From: Salsuginibacillus kocurii DSM 18087 | GTDB taxonomy: Bacteria > Bacillota > Bacilli > Bacillales > Marinococcaceae | NCBI RefSeq assembly: GCF_000377705.1 | Contig: NZ_KB898631.1 | Coordinates: 62,001-126,000 of the forward strand | Direction: 5' to 3' | Length of the DNA stretch: 64,000 nt | Shown: one piece after another, positions 7,244-16,933 of the stretch | Numbering within the stretch: the stretch's first letter is position 1 | Layout: every line of letters begins with the position of its first letter | Program-made: the position numbers and the translations under genes | The notes under the pieces: generated by a model | Told to the model about the DNA's origin: nothing | Databases searched by the model: none | Seen by the model: the letters and a program-made list of their open reading frames with translations, nothing else

Positions 7244-8971
7244 CTACCCTTCAAACAATTTCTCGCCTCTATACAGCCTGTGAGCAATTTTACCGGTATG
7301 TGGCATTTTTCGGGCGGTTGGTGCATGAGCAGCAAGGTACCTGGCCAGCGCGATTAAGAGTGTTTCTTTGGCTTTTTTAGCAAAGGGACTGTCTTCATCT
7401 GCCCAGCGGTCGTACTCCGTGCTAGCGGCTTCATACATTTGATAGGTGTGAAAATTAGCGTCTTCTCTCAACAAAGCATGCCCCAGTGTGTTGAACAGTT
7501 CAGCTTCATCTCCATTTTGCTCGATGTATTGAACGACCCATTTACCTGCTTGATTCACCTGTTGTTGTTTATTTAAGAGTTCTAGCAGCCCCGAGGCTTT
7601 CATCGTTTCGCTTGGCGTATCGGTAGGAGACGGCCTCCGCACAGCAGGTACGTTTAAAAAATGATTCAAATAAATACTTACTGCCCCATGATAGAGAGCC
7701 CGGTAGACTGCTTTCTCACTAGAATGACGTAACCTTTCATGAACGGCATGCGCATGACTAAAGGTATGAAGTACAGTAATCCAGTCACTGAATTCATTTT
7801 GCGAATTGAATCTTACAATACGTTCAGCTCCAGCCAAAGCAAGCACTTGCCCCACTCGAACTGGGTCAGCCCCGCTCATAAGCAGCTGTGTTAAGTGATC
7901 AATCATTGTTAACGGCCGCTCACTCAGTAAAATGTCAAGAAATTCTGCTTCATCAAATGGACTTGAGCCCTTTTCTGGCATGACTTTTAATTTTTCAAAC
8001 GCTTCATGAAGAGGTTTCACGAGATTTATTGGAGCTTGCCAGTGCTGTTGTTCTTCACTTCTTGCAGCAGTGGTAAAGAGTGGAGGTAAAGAAGAGAGAA
8101 CTTGGATGGTCCCTTCCTCGCCTATATGATCTAAAACTTCAAAGGCTTTATTATGAAAATCAAGTGTATGTCCTTCATCGATATAAAAGTGGTCTGTTGC
8201 TGCAGTGATCATCATATCCGAGAGGACATTTCCACGTAGTTCTTTTTCTATAGCTGTCTGAAGGACTCTTTCTGCTCCTTGTCGATCACGAACTTCAATG
8301 CATTGGCGGTACCAAGAGCGCAATCGTTCCACCTTTCCTTCAAATCCAGTCAACGGCCCAATCAGGTGCTGAGGCGGTTCTCCTGCACAATCATGTGCTA
8401 CGTGAGAAAGTCCTTGATACAGAGCTTGAATCTGCCCTTCTTCATCTAGTTTCGGCAAAATGTTTGCCATCGCCGCTAATATTGTCAGGCCCGGCCCCCA
8501 TCCCCTGCTTCTATGACTGGTTCCAAACATGATGCCAGCCCGGACAATGTCAGCATTCGGCACTTTAGCTTTAATCAAACCGACTACCGCTTTTGCAATT
8601 ACTAGCTCCAAATTTTGTGCCAGCCCTTTTTGAAGGTCGCTCATGTGTTCCTCTCTCTGATCGGATGGCCTAGAAGCAGGATTGATCCACACCTCTCCTG
8701 CTTCGATTTTCACTTCATATGTCCTTACATCATCTGCCCACGGATCAAGTGTCCCTCCACTTGAAACATCAAAACGTGCATGATGCCAGTGACACGTCAA
8801 AATTCCTTCACACAGACTACCCATATGGAGTGGAAAACCCATGTGCGGACAGCGGTTATCTACCGCATACACTTGATCCTCCTGACAAAATACTGCGATC
8901 CCGCTTTTTATTACCGTTGCCTTCTCTTCTTTTAACTTTTCTACTGAACCTGCATGCAACCAAGCGTTCAT
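7244..8971 (-). CDS. Rieske [2Fe-2S] domain fused to a large alpha-helical domain of unknown function
   Basis: 575 aa from the ATG at 8971 (GAGGAGG upstream; an ATG at 8974 sits too close to it). Residues 1-105 are a Rieske ferredoxin-type domain with the cluster ligands C41-x-H43 and C60-x2-H63 (RCPHMGF, TCHWHHARF). The remaining 470 residues are helical and contain histidines in conserved-looking settings (FGTSHRSRGWGPG, LSHVAHDCAGEPPQHLIGPL, ATDHFYIDEGHTLDFHNKAFE). This is not the usual Rieske ring-hydroxylating oxygenase partner, and no oxygenase metal motif was recognised. An oxidoreductase or electron-transfer role is likely from the cluster alone. It is monocistronic, and its neighbours give no clue to substrate. 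Confidence 0.75.
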   Translation of the reverse strand: MNAWLHAGSVEKLKEEKATVIKSGIAVFCQEDQVYAVDNRCPHMGFPLHMGSLCEGILTCHWHHARFDVSSGGTLDPWADDVRTYEVKIEAGEVWINPASRPSDQREEHMSDLQKGLAQNLELVIAKAVVGLIKAKVPNADIVRAGIMFGTSHRSRGWGPGLTILAAMANILPKLDEEGQIQALYQGLSHVAHDCAGEPPQHLIGPLTGFEGKVERLRSWYRQCIEVRDRQGAERVLQTAIEKELRGNVLSDMMITAATDHFYIDEGHTLDFHNKAFEVLDHIGEEGTIQVLSSLPPLFTTAARSEEQQHWQAPINLVKPLHEAFEKLKVMPEKGSSPFDEAEFLDILLSERPLTMIDHLTQLLMSGADPVRVGQVLALAGAERIVRFNSQNEFSDWITVLHTFSHAHAVHERLRHSSEKAVYRALYHGAVSIYLNHFLNVPAVRRPSPTDTPSETMKASGLLELLNKQQQVNQAGKWVVQYIEQNGDEAELFNTLGHALLREDANFHTYQMYEAASTEYDRWADEDSPFAKKAKETLLIALARYLAAHAPTARKMPHTGKIAHRLYRGEKLFEG

Positions 8972-9087
8972 CATCTACCTCCTCAACATTCAATTTTTTA
9001 ATGGAGCCCCTTACGCAACAATCTATATATAGTATGAATGGTGAGAAAAGCACATTAATCAAGCCGCTGTCTGAAATGAAGCTACAT

Positions 9088-9122
9088 AAAAAGTCTTAGA
9101 AAAGCTGAGACTTCTCTAAGAC
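9088..9122 (-). terminator. Terminator of the DUF2243-like gene
   Basis: GTCTTAGAAAAG (9093-9104) pairs with CTTCTCTAAGAC (9111-9122) apart from one wobble. A T-run follows on the minus strand. Confidence 0.6.
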
Positions 9123-9180
9123 GACAAATTAACAAAATGCCAGGCGTCAACGTCCACCCAGGACTTTATTACTTATGTTC

Positions 9181-9576
9181 TTAAGTTTGTAAGCTAGCAG
9201 CTACGTCTTTCTCTCTCCGTTCGTAAAAGACGGAAAACACCATCATAATCAACCCTAAAATCACAAGAAAGACTTCAATATAAATGGCTTCTGGGCCATC
9301 GGTAATTCGGTGCAGCTGAAAAATCCAGTGAACAACAACGACATCAAAACTTGCAAAAAAACCGGCTGCAAAAATCGATCCATTAAAAAACGAGCGGGCA
9401 AAGAAGCGGTAACAAATATAAAAAAAGACTAACGTAATACCCCCAACAAACGCTAAAGCTCCGAGCCGCTCTCCCATTGTTTCCGCTTCAAAACCAAGCG
9501 CCTGAGCTTGATCCGTATGAAACAAGTAATCTACAAATAACACACCAATTAAAAAGCTAGCCACTCTATACAACAC
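9181..9576 (-). CDS. DUF2243-like small membrane protein
   Basis: 131 aa with four predicted membrane segments. The third carries FDVVVVHWIFQLHRITDGPEA, resembling the histidine-bearing signature of DUF2243 membrane proteins (D..V.H..LQ.H). It is divergent from a second, larger DUF2243 protein at 9893, so the two may form a paired unit. A terminator follows at 9088-9122. The family has no established function; intramembrane histidines near acidic residues could bind metal or haem, but that is speculation. Confidence 0.65.
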   Translation of the reverse strand: MLYRVASFLIGVLFVDYLFHTDQAQALGFEAETMGERLGALAFVGGITLVFFYICYRFFARSFFNGSIFAAGFFASFDVVVVHWIFQLHRITDGPEAIYIEVFLVILGLIMMVFSVFYERREKDVAASLQT

Positions 9577-9892
9577 GTACTTTGCACCTCACTTATTCTT
9601 CCTGTCTGTTTACTAGCAAATTGATGCTTTTCTCGTTGAATCACTGCACTCACTATCTCAGAGCTTTAAACAAAACAACAATGTTTGCGGAAACAACCTT
9701 CTTTATCTATGATTTTCTCTTTCTAGTTTTCCTCGTTTGGTACATAAATAACCCCTTCTCCTACAATCCATGAACGATTTATTTCTTACTTATCAGATTA
9801 GCCGTCAACAAAACGAGGAAATCCATTATATCTATCACTTAACTTGGCAAAACTTATGAAGTTAGCAAATTACCACGTTGGGAGGGTGCTAG
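9577..9892. other. Divergent intergenic region between the DUF2243 genes
   Basis: 316 bases between divergently transcribed genes. Promoters for both are expected here. No operator-like palindrome stands out and no convincing coding frame is present. Confidence 0.5.
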
Positions 9893-10354
9893 ATGTCAAA
9901 TGAACTTAAAAGAAAGTATCTAAACATAGGGAGCTTTTTGCTAGGCTTTGGCTTTTTAGGAGCTTTGGATGGGATTGTCTTTCACCAGCTCTTGCAATGG
10001 CACAGCGTAGTCATGCACTCAGACAGAAGCATTGAAATTTTGAGTGATGGCATTTTTCATTTTGCCGTAACCATTACCTTAATTTCCGGGGCTATAATTT
10101 TATGGCTTGGAGGGAAGCCGACCGATTTATCTAAAGGCATTCGCTATGTTGTAAGTGGCATTTTGATCGGTGGCGGAAGTTTTAACTTGATTGAAGGCAT
10201 TATTAATCATCATATTTTGCAAGTACACCGCGTCCGCCCTGATGCTGATCATCCATTGTTATATGATTTAGGTTTTTTAGCAAGCGGCGCTATCTTGCTT
10301 GTAGTTGGCTTACTGTTAAGAAGAACGGTTCCAAAGCTAAACGGAAAGAGGTGA
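9893..10354 (+). CDS. DUF2243 domain-containing membrane protein
   Basis: 153 aa with four membrane segments and the family signature twice: GALDGIVFHQLLQWHS in the first helix and NLIEGIINHHILQVHRVRPDA in the third. The paired D/E-x3-H-x3-QxH patterns face each other in the membrane and could bind a metal. A GGGAGGG ribosome site precedes the ATG. The next gene starts 6 bases later and encodes a single-pass exported protein, so the two are co-transcribed. Function unknown; homologues are often near metal or respiratory genes, which I state from memory and did not check. Confidence 0.75.
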   Translation: MSNELKRKYLNIGSFLLGFGFLGALDGIVFHQLLQWHSVVMHSDRSIEILSDGIFHFAVTITLISGAIILWLGGKPTDLSKGIRYVVSGILIGGGSFNLIEGIINHHILQVHRVRPDADHPLLYDLGFLASGAILLVVGLLLRRTVPKLNGKR

Positions 10355-10360
10355 CAGCTG

Positions 10361-10813
10361 GTGTATCGCTTAGTCAGCTTTATTGTACTTTTTACGTTTG
10401 TCGGTGGTTTATTATACCTTTACACGCTGAACAGTCATTTCGTCATGACAGTGGGGTCCGAGCATGAACACGAGGACACGAAAGAAGTAACTGCCTCCTC
10501 TTCAGTCCCTTCTCTTTCCGGTACTATCGAACAAGAGACAGAAGATGAATGGGTGATCGAAATTGATACGGAAAACTTCACGTTCACACGGGAAGAGTCA
10601 GCCGCTTCTTCAGAAGATGTATGGAAAGGCCACGCCCATGTTTATGTCAATGGTGAACAAGAAGGCCGCATATATGGAGACACCTATTATTTAGGGAAGT
10701 TTCACGAAGGAGAGCATGATGTAGAAATAACCTTATTCAGCCCGCAGCATAAACAATTAACGTATGAAGGGGAGCCCATTCGTATTGATAAACAGCTAAA
10801 CATTCCTGAATGA
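10361..10813 (+). CDS. Exported or membrane-anchored hypothetical protein
   Basis: 150 aa, GTG start at 10361 with AGAGGTGA upstream. Residues 4-26 form one hydrophobic segment (signal anchor), followed by an acidic linker containing HEHED and a beta-rich domain with GHAHVYVNGEQEGRIYG and YLGKFHEGEHDVEITLF. The last stretch resembles small extracellular domains of the type 'H.h..ing....G..y.lg.l..G.H.i.v.l', often found with copper or haem handling proteins. It is co-transcribed with the DUF2243 gene. The function is not known; metal binding through its histidines is a guess. Confidence 0.65.
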   Translation: MYRLVSFIVLFTFVGGLLYLYTLNSHFVMTVGSEHEHEDTKEVTASSSVPSLSGTIEQETEDEWVIEIDTENFTFTREESAASSEDVWKGHAHVYVNGEQEGRIYGDTYYLGKFHEGEHDVEITLFSPQHKQLTYEGEPIRIDKQLNIPE

Positions 10814-11078
10814 TTCTACTTGCTGGATAATCACTACACCTCCTACTTCTTACCCTCTTTTAAAAAAGGGGCTATGGATATCTTGAATTTTCCTTTCATT
10901 TTCCTTGTTAAAATCTATAATTTTGATATTAAAATTTTGCAGAGCGGGTATAACGAAGTAAGCAAGAGACAAAGGAAGTGGAGATGATAAGCAAGTGATG
11001 ATCCATAGGTAAAATCAAACAGACCAATACACTCGTTTTAAACTTTGCAACTTAATCTTCGTAAAAGGGGACATCACC

Positions 11079-12665
11079 TTGACTAACAAAAAGAAAAAAT
11101 ACAGATTTATGAACAGTATATTTTGGGTTTCTTTCTCCCTTATCTTTTTGTTCGCTCTTTGGGGAGCGTTAGCCCCTGGTCTGCTCGAAGTTCAGGCGGA
11201 ATATATTTATGATGCCATTGCTGGTACATTTGGCTGGTTTTATTTATTGTTTGTGCTGTTTTTAATTATTTTCAATTTCTACTTAGCGTTTAGCAGATAC
11301 GGCCATATTCGCCTCGGTGGCGACGACGCCAAGCCGAAGTATTCGCTGTTCACATGGATTGCTATGCTGTTTAGCTGTGGCTTTGGTGTAAGTATTGTTT
11401 TCTGGGGCGTGGCAGAGCCGATGACTCATTTGGAAACTCCGCCTCCTTTTAACGGAAATGTGGAAGCTGGCACCCCTGAAGCGGCCAGAGAAGCGATGTG
11501 GAGTGCGTTTTTTAATAACGGTATTCACCAGTGGGCTTCATTTACCTTTGTGGGGCTTGCCATTTCTTACTTTATTTACAGACAGCAAGAACGCAGCCTG
11601 ATTAGTGATACGATGAATTCAGTGATCGGGGACACGGGCAAAAAGCCATTGCGCAATATAGTGGATATCATCGCTGTACTCGCTACTGTGATGGGTGTCG
11701 CTACGACACTCGGCTTAAGTGTTTTACAAATTAATGGCGGTCTATCAAGTGTATTTAATGTTCCAACGGGTACAAGTACGCAGCTCTTAATTGTAGCCGC
11801 TATGTTTGTCTTCTTTTTAGTCTCTACTCTTTCTGGGCTGGACCGCGGAATAAAATACCTTAGTAATGTTAACTTGGGCTTGGCGCTCCTGCTGATGATC
11901 GTTGTATTAATTATTGGTCCTACTGGATTCATTTTAAACACGATTACAATGGGCATCGGCGACTACCTACAAAACTTTTTCCAGGCTAGCCTGCGTCTTG
12001 ATCATTACACCGGCGGCACATGGGTACAAGACTGGCCTGTCTACTTCTGGGCCTGGACGATTGCCTGGTCACCATTTGTCGGCATGTTCGTAGCCCGTAT
12101 ATCCCGAGGGCGTACCGTACGCGAATTCGTACTTGGTGTTATGGTTGCCCCGCCTCTTCTCGGCCTTATCTGGATCGGTATTTTTGGCGGAACTGCTGTA
12201 AACTTAGACTTATTCCAAGATACAAGTATCGCCGAAGCAGTAGCAGTAGATGAGACGGTCGCAATCTTTGTCATGCTGGAAAACTTACCATTAGGTGCAA
12301 TCTTATCTGTGCTAGTGATCGGCCTGCTCTTTACATTCTTGGTCACTTCCGCTGACTCAGCCACCTATGTGCTTGGTATGATGACTTCAAAAGGTGATAC
12401 CAACCCGGCTGCCCTTTTAAAAGTCATTTGGGGAACGCTTATTGCAGGCCTGGCTGTTGTGTTGATCATCAGTGCTGGTTTGGAAGGATTGCAGACAGTT
12501 TCACTAATAGGGGCTCTGCCATTCTCGCTCGTCTTGTTTATCGCCTGTCTTTCCTTATTAAAATCAATACGGCAGGATTATAAAGAAACACGAAGAAAGA
12601 AAGAAGAAGAAAGACAACGACAAATCCAAGAAAAAATCGAAACTAACAATGATTTAAACGATTAA
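11079..12665 (+). CDS. BCCT-family betaine/carnitine/choline transporter
   Basis: 528 aa with 12 predicted membrane helices. Family features are FSCGFGVSIVFWGVAEPM at the substrate-binding helix, and WTIAWSPFVGMFVARISRGRTVREF, the signature Trp/Arg segment. These secondary transporters import compatible solutes driven by Na+ or H+. The start is a TTG at 11079 with AAAAGGGGA upstream; an ATG at 11108 is in a different frame from the ribosome-site spacing and less likely. The charged C-terminal tail (residues 500-528, RRKKEEERQRQIQEK) resembles osmosensing tails of this family. Monocistronic, followed by a terminator. Osmoprotection is the likely role. Confidence 0.9.
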   Translation: MTNKKKKYRFMNSIFWVSFSLIFLFALWGALAPGLLEVQAEYIYDAIAGTFGWFYLLFVLFLIIFNFYLAFSRYGHIRLGGDDAKPKYSLFTWIAMLFSCGFGVSIVFWGVAEPMTHLETPPPFNGNVEAGTPEAAREAMWSAFFNNGIHQWASFTFVGLAISYFIYRQQERSLISDTMNSVIGDTGKKPLRNIVDIIAVLATVMGVATTLGLSVLQINGGLSSVFNVPTGTSTQLLIVAAMFVFFLVSTLSGLDRGIKYLSNVNLGLALLLMIVVLIIGPTGFILNTITMGIGDYLQNFFQASLRLDHYTGGTWVQDWPVYFWAWTIAWSPFVGMFVARISRGRTVREFVLGVMVAPPLLGLIWIGIFGGTAVNLDLFQDTSIAEAVAVDETVAIFVMLENLPLGAILSVLVIGLLFTFLVTSADSATYVLGMMTSKGDTNPAALLKVIWGTLIAGLAVVLIISAGLEGLQTVSLIGALPFSLVLFIACLSLLKSIRQDYKETRRKKEEERQRQIQEKIETNNDLND

Positions 12666-12678
12666 GATTCAACTTTCA

Positions 12679-12717
12679 GACCAGCTGTGATGATTTCGGT
12701 CATCCGGCTGGTTTTTT
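12679..12717 (+). terminator. Terminator of the BCCT transporter gene
   Basis: Imperfect stem ACCAGCTGTGATGAT with TCATCCGGCTGGT, followed by TTTTTTC, 13 bases after the stop codon. Confidence 0.75.
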
Positions 12718-12794
12718 CTAAGGGTTGTCTAAGGTAAAGTGTGCGCTAACGGGCACTAAGGTCGTCCCCCCCAAATCGCCCTCTTTTGGTACTT

Positions 12795-12815
12795 TACGGA
12801 CATCTGTTCCGCTAA
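12795..12815 (+). repeat. Short interspersed repeat unit, copy 1
   Basis: TACGGACATCTGTTCCGCTAA: a near-palindrome with core CGGACAT..GTTCCG, also present at 12903, 22765, 22824, 22875 and 53403. All copies are intergenic. Confidence 0.55.
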
Positions 12816-12902
12816 CCCGGTGCCCCCCTCATTTCCGGGCTTACAACTTAAATAACTGATCGTAGGTATGTAATTTTTTAAAAAAGCCGGAATTCTGCAA
12901 AG

Positions 12903-12924
12903 TAACGGAATACATGGCCGTAGC
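12903..12924 (-). repeat. Short interspersed repeat unit, copy 2
   Basis: TAACGGAATACATGGCCGTAGC is an inverted, slightly diverged copy of the unit at 12795. Confidence 0.45.
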
Positions 12925-13030
12925 GATGCATGGCTATGCTTGTTATGAAGCCGCTAAACAACCTTGGTGCTCCAATAGCTCGCCGTAAAGCGCCTCCGTT
13001 CTTCGTCCATGCTGGCTCATCCACTCCATT

Positions 13031-13063
13031 AAAAATCCCTGCTTCATCCGCAGATAAGCAGGG
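13031..13063 (-). terminator. Terminator of the sortase gene
   Basis: CCCTGCTT (13037-13044) pairs with AAGCAGGG (13056-13063), followed on the minus strand by ATTTTTAAT. Confidence 0.75.
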
Positions 13064-13071
13064 CCTCTCTT

Positions 13072-13725
13072 TTATTGAACATCAGTTAATTCAGCTTCAA
13101 TGATATAGCGTTCTGGTGCTGGGCCGACATAAGTGAATGGATAGCATGTTGTTAGCGTAAGGGTAGGGTCATCTTTTTTTGTGATGACGGAGCGATCATC
13201 AGCATCAGTAATCCATGTTTCGCGAATTTGATATTCGTACGTTTTCTCTTCATATTCAAGGTAAATCCGGTCTCCTTCTTCTAGCTCACCCATTTCGCTA
13301 AATACCGTATCACGGTGGCCTGAAAGAACAGTATGCACTAGGCCGTCCGGTGTAGTCGTATGATCACCTTCATGCAAGCCGACGCCTTGGTCAAGTGCTT
13401 CATCGTCTGTACCCCAGTAGATCGGATAAACTCTCTCTAGAGCAGGGATCGACATTTCTGCCATTTCTTCTCCCTTTTCATATTCATGCTCCATATCATA
13501 AGGATCTTCTCCTTCATTTTCCATTTCTGCTGTGCCTTTAGCATTTAATTCTTCAACATTTAAGGCTTCTTCTGTTTCAGTGTTCTCCCAGTTATCGCTT
13601 ACAGATTGAGCGGCATCGGGGTCTTTAGAAGCGCCTGAACTTCCGGCTTCGATCCACTGATATCCGCTAACCCCCGCAAACGCGAGACCAACTACCATTA
13701 CTACCATTCCTAGCTTAAATCGCAA
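13072..13725 (-). CDS. Sortase, class D-like
   Basis: 217 aa from a TTG at 13725, which has a perfect AAGGAGG 7 bases upstream. A TTG 42 bases earlier would add residues without a ribosome site. One membrane anchor (residues 5-24), an acidic linker to about residue 90, then the sortase domain with H137 (SGHRDTVF), C194 (TLTTCYPF) and R206 (APERYII). Sortases cleave an LPxTG-like signal and link the protein to the wall or to another pilin. No protein in this window ends with such a signal, so the substrate lies elsewhere. The long acidic linker fits a high-salt or alkaline exterior. Confidence 0.88.
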   Translation of the reverse strand: MRFKLGMVVMVVGLAFAGVSGYQWIEAGSSGASKDPDAAQSVSDNWENTETEEALNVEELNAKGTAEMENEGEDPYDMEHEYEKGEEMAEMSIPALERVYPIYWGTDDEALDQGVGLHEGDHTTTPDGLVHTVLSGHRDTVFSEMGELEEGDRIYLEYEEKTYEYQIRETWITDADDRSVITKKDDPTLTLTTCYPFTYVGPAPERYIIEAELTDVQ

Positions 13726-13859
13726 CGGTATGACCTCCTTCCATGAGTAAAATTCCCGGGAATGCAAACTTTAAAACTAAACGTTGTCATTAAAGGATAA
13801 AATGCAGAACCATCTAAGCGTAATGCGTAATCAAGACATTTCTACAAAGGGTGAGGCTT

Positions 13860-14045
13860 TTGCTAACCAATATACTCTGGGGAGCTGGTTTAGTCATTTT
13901 TCTCTGGCTGATGCACCTCGTAAACAATAAGCGGAAGCATAAACCAGCTTATAAACAAACCAATGAAAATAAGGAATTAGAAACAGAAGTGGCCAGGCAG
14001 CGTGAAAATTCCCGTAGAGGCTTTGGCGGAGGAGCTGGCATGTAA
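13860..14045 (+). CDS. Small single-pass membrane protein
   Basis: 61 aa if started at the TTG at 13860, which follows AAGGGTGAGG; a GTG at 13851 in the same frame is an alternative but has almost no spacing from that site. One membrane helix (LTNILWGAGLVIFLWLMHLV) is followed by a basic, polar tail ending GFGGGAGM. It is divergent from the sortase. I do not recognise a family; it may be a small protein conserved among relatives. Confidence 0.45.
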   Translation: MLTNILWGAGLVIFLWLMHLVNNKRKHKPAYKQTNENKELETEVARQRENSRRGFGGGAGM

Positions 14046-14256
14046 TGAAGCCCTTGCTGAGTACAAACCATATCCTTTCAGCCCGAGCCGATCTCACACG
14101 CGAAACATCTGTACTATTTGTGACGAAATCAAACATTGGTATCTTTTACATGTTTTTTTTGCTGCTACAAGAACATGCTAATGAGAGACGAGGCTTTGCG
14201 TACGCTCGAGCAAAAGCAGAGCCTTTTCTACACTTGAAAACAAAGGAGTTTTCTGC

Positions 14257-14700
14257 ATGAATCATTTCCTTTCATTACTTATAAAACTGGTGGCAATCTT
14301 TGGCGTTTTTCTGTTGGTATTAGGGTTAGGGTATGGTGTGAGCATGCAAAATATTGTACTTTTCACCCTCATCCTTGGAATTGGCGCTTACCTTATTGGT
14401 GACATGCTCATTTTGCCTCGTGCGGGCAATGGCATCGCTACTGCAGCAGATTTTGGCATTGCTTTTATTGGTCTTTCCCTTTTAAGTTACATGTTTACGA
14501 ACGTACAAAATATATTTACGATGACTCTAATTGCCACAGTTATTATCACGATCTTTGAATATTTTTACCACATGTATCTTGAAGCACAAGAAGTCGAAGA
14601 CCACTCCGAAGAAGATAGAGTGCGCAAGCACAATACTGAACTTCAAACAGAAACGTCTGATGAGCTCTCGCCTTATCCGAAAAATGAAAACAAAAAATAG
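14257..14700 (+). CDS. DUF2512 family (YndM-like) membrane protein
   Basis: 147 aa with four membrane helices in the first 105 residues and a hydrophilic, charged tail. The pattern LIKLVAIFGVFLLVLGLGYGVSM..., LILGIGAYLIGDMLILPRAGNGIATAADFG is characteristic of DUF2512/YndM proteins, small integral membrane proteins of sporulating bacilli with no proven function. The ATG at 14257 follows AAAGGAG. It is probably monocistronic with a hairpin downstream. Confidence 0.75.
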   Translation: MNHFLSLLIKLVAIFGVFLLVLGLGYGVSMQNIVLFTLILGIGAYLIGDMLILPRAGNGIATAADFGIAFIGLSLLSYMFTNVQNIFTMTLIATVIITIFEYFYHMYLEAQEVEDHSEEDRVRKHNTELQTETSDELSPYPKNENKK

Positions 14701-14723
14701 TAATGTCTCGTAACAGTACCATG

Positions 14724-14757
14724 CTGAAGTCAGTCGTTGGCAAAACGGCTGATTTCA
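14724..14757 (+). terminator. Hairpin after the DUF2512 gene
   Basis: GAAGTCAGTCGTT pairs with AACGGCTGATTTC with wobble positions; a moderate T-rich stretch follows. Confidence 0.45.
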
Positions 14758-14991
14758 TTTGTATATAGCGTGCTTTCTTTTTATTCTCTTTTTCAACATA
14801 AATCCGACCTCACATACCCTCCCCTTTTTCTTTCCAGTCACTTTCAGCAAGTCGAGCTAGAGATCTCCCTTGATGTTTGTTTAATGATTAACCTTTTATC
14901 CAACTTAATTATTGAAATAACATCGTACTTCTCATTGATATTTAGTCCTTTTGGCTTATTTAAAAAATACTTTGTTTGTTCACTGGATTAA

Positions 14992-16827
<1,836 letters not shown>

Positions 16828-16882
16828 GCTTCTCTTCCCCCTTTTTAATAAATTAGGCATTTTCCCGTTAAGGTGCCTCCAT

Positions 16883-16933
16883 AAAAAAGAAGTGCCGCAG
16901 AGTTCCCCCCCCTCTGTCGGCACTTCTTTTTAT
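16883..16933. terminator. Bidirectional terminator between xylanase and trpB
   Basis: AAAAAGAAGTGCCG..CAGAG pairs with CTCTG..CGGCACTTCTTTTT, with T-runs on both strands, between convergent genes. Confidence 0.8.

Larger units (their letters stand above)
12666..13071. other. Intergenic region with dispersed repeat units
   Basis: Apart from two terminators it holds two copies, in opposite orientation, of a short CGGACAT..GTTCCG-type repeat (12795-12815 and 12903-12924) also found at 22.8 kb and 53.4 kb. I see no coding frame. Confidence 0.55.

Noticed and set aside
14045-14260. Open frame of 71 codons between the small membrane protein and the DUF2512 gene
   Set aside because: No ribosome site, mixed composition without domain, and it overlaps the leader of the DUF2512 gene.
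14737-14991. Hydrophobic frame of 84 codons before the xylanase
   Set aside because: TTG start without ribosome site, low-complexity composition from AT-rich DNA.
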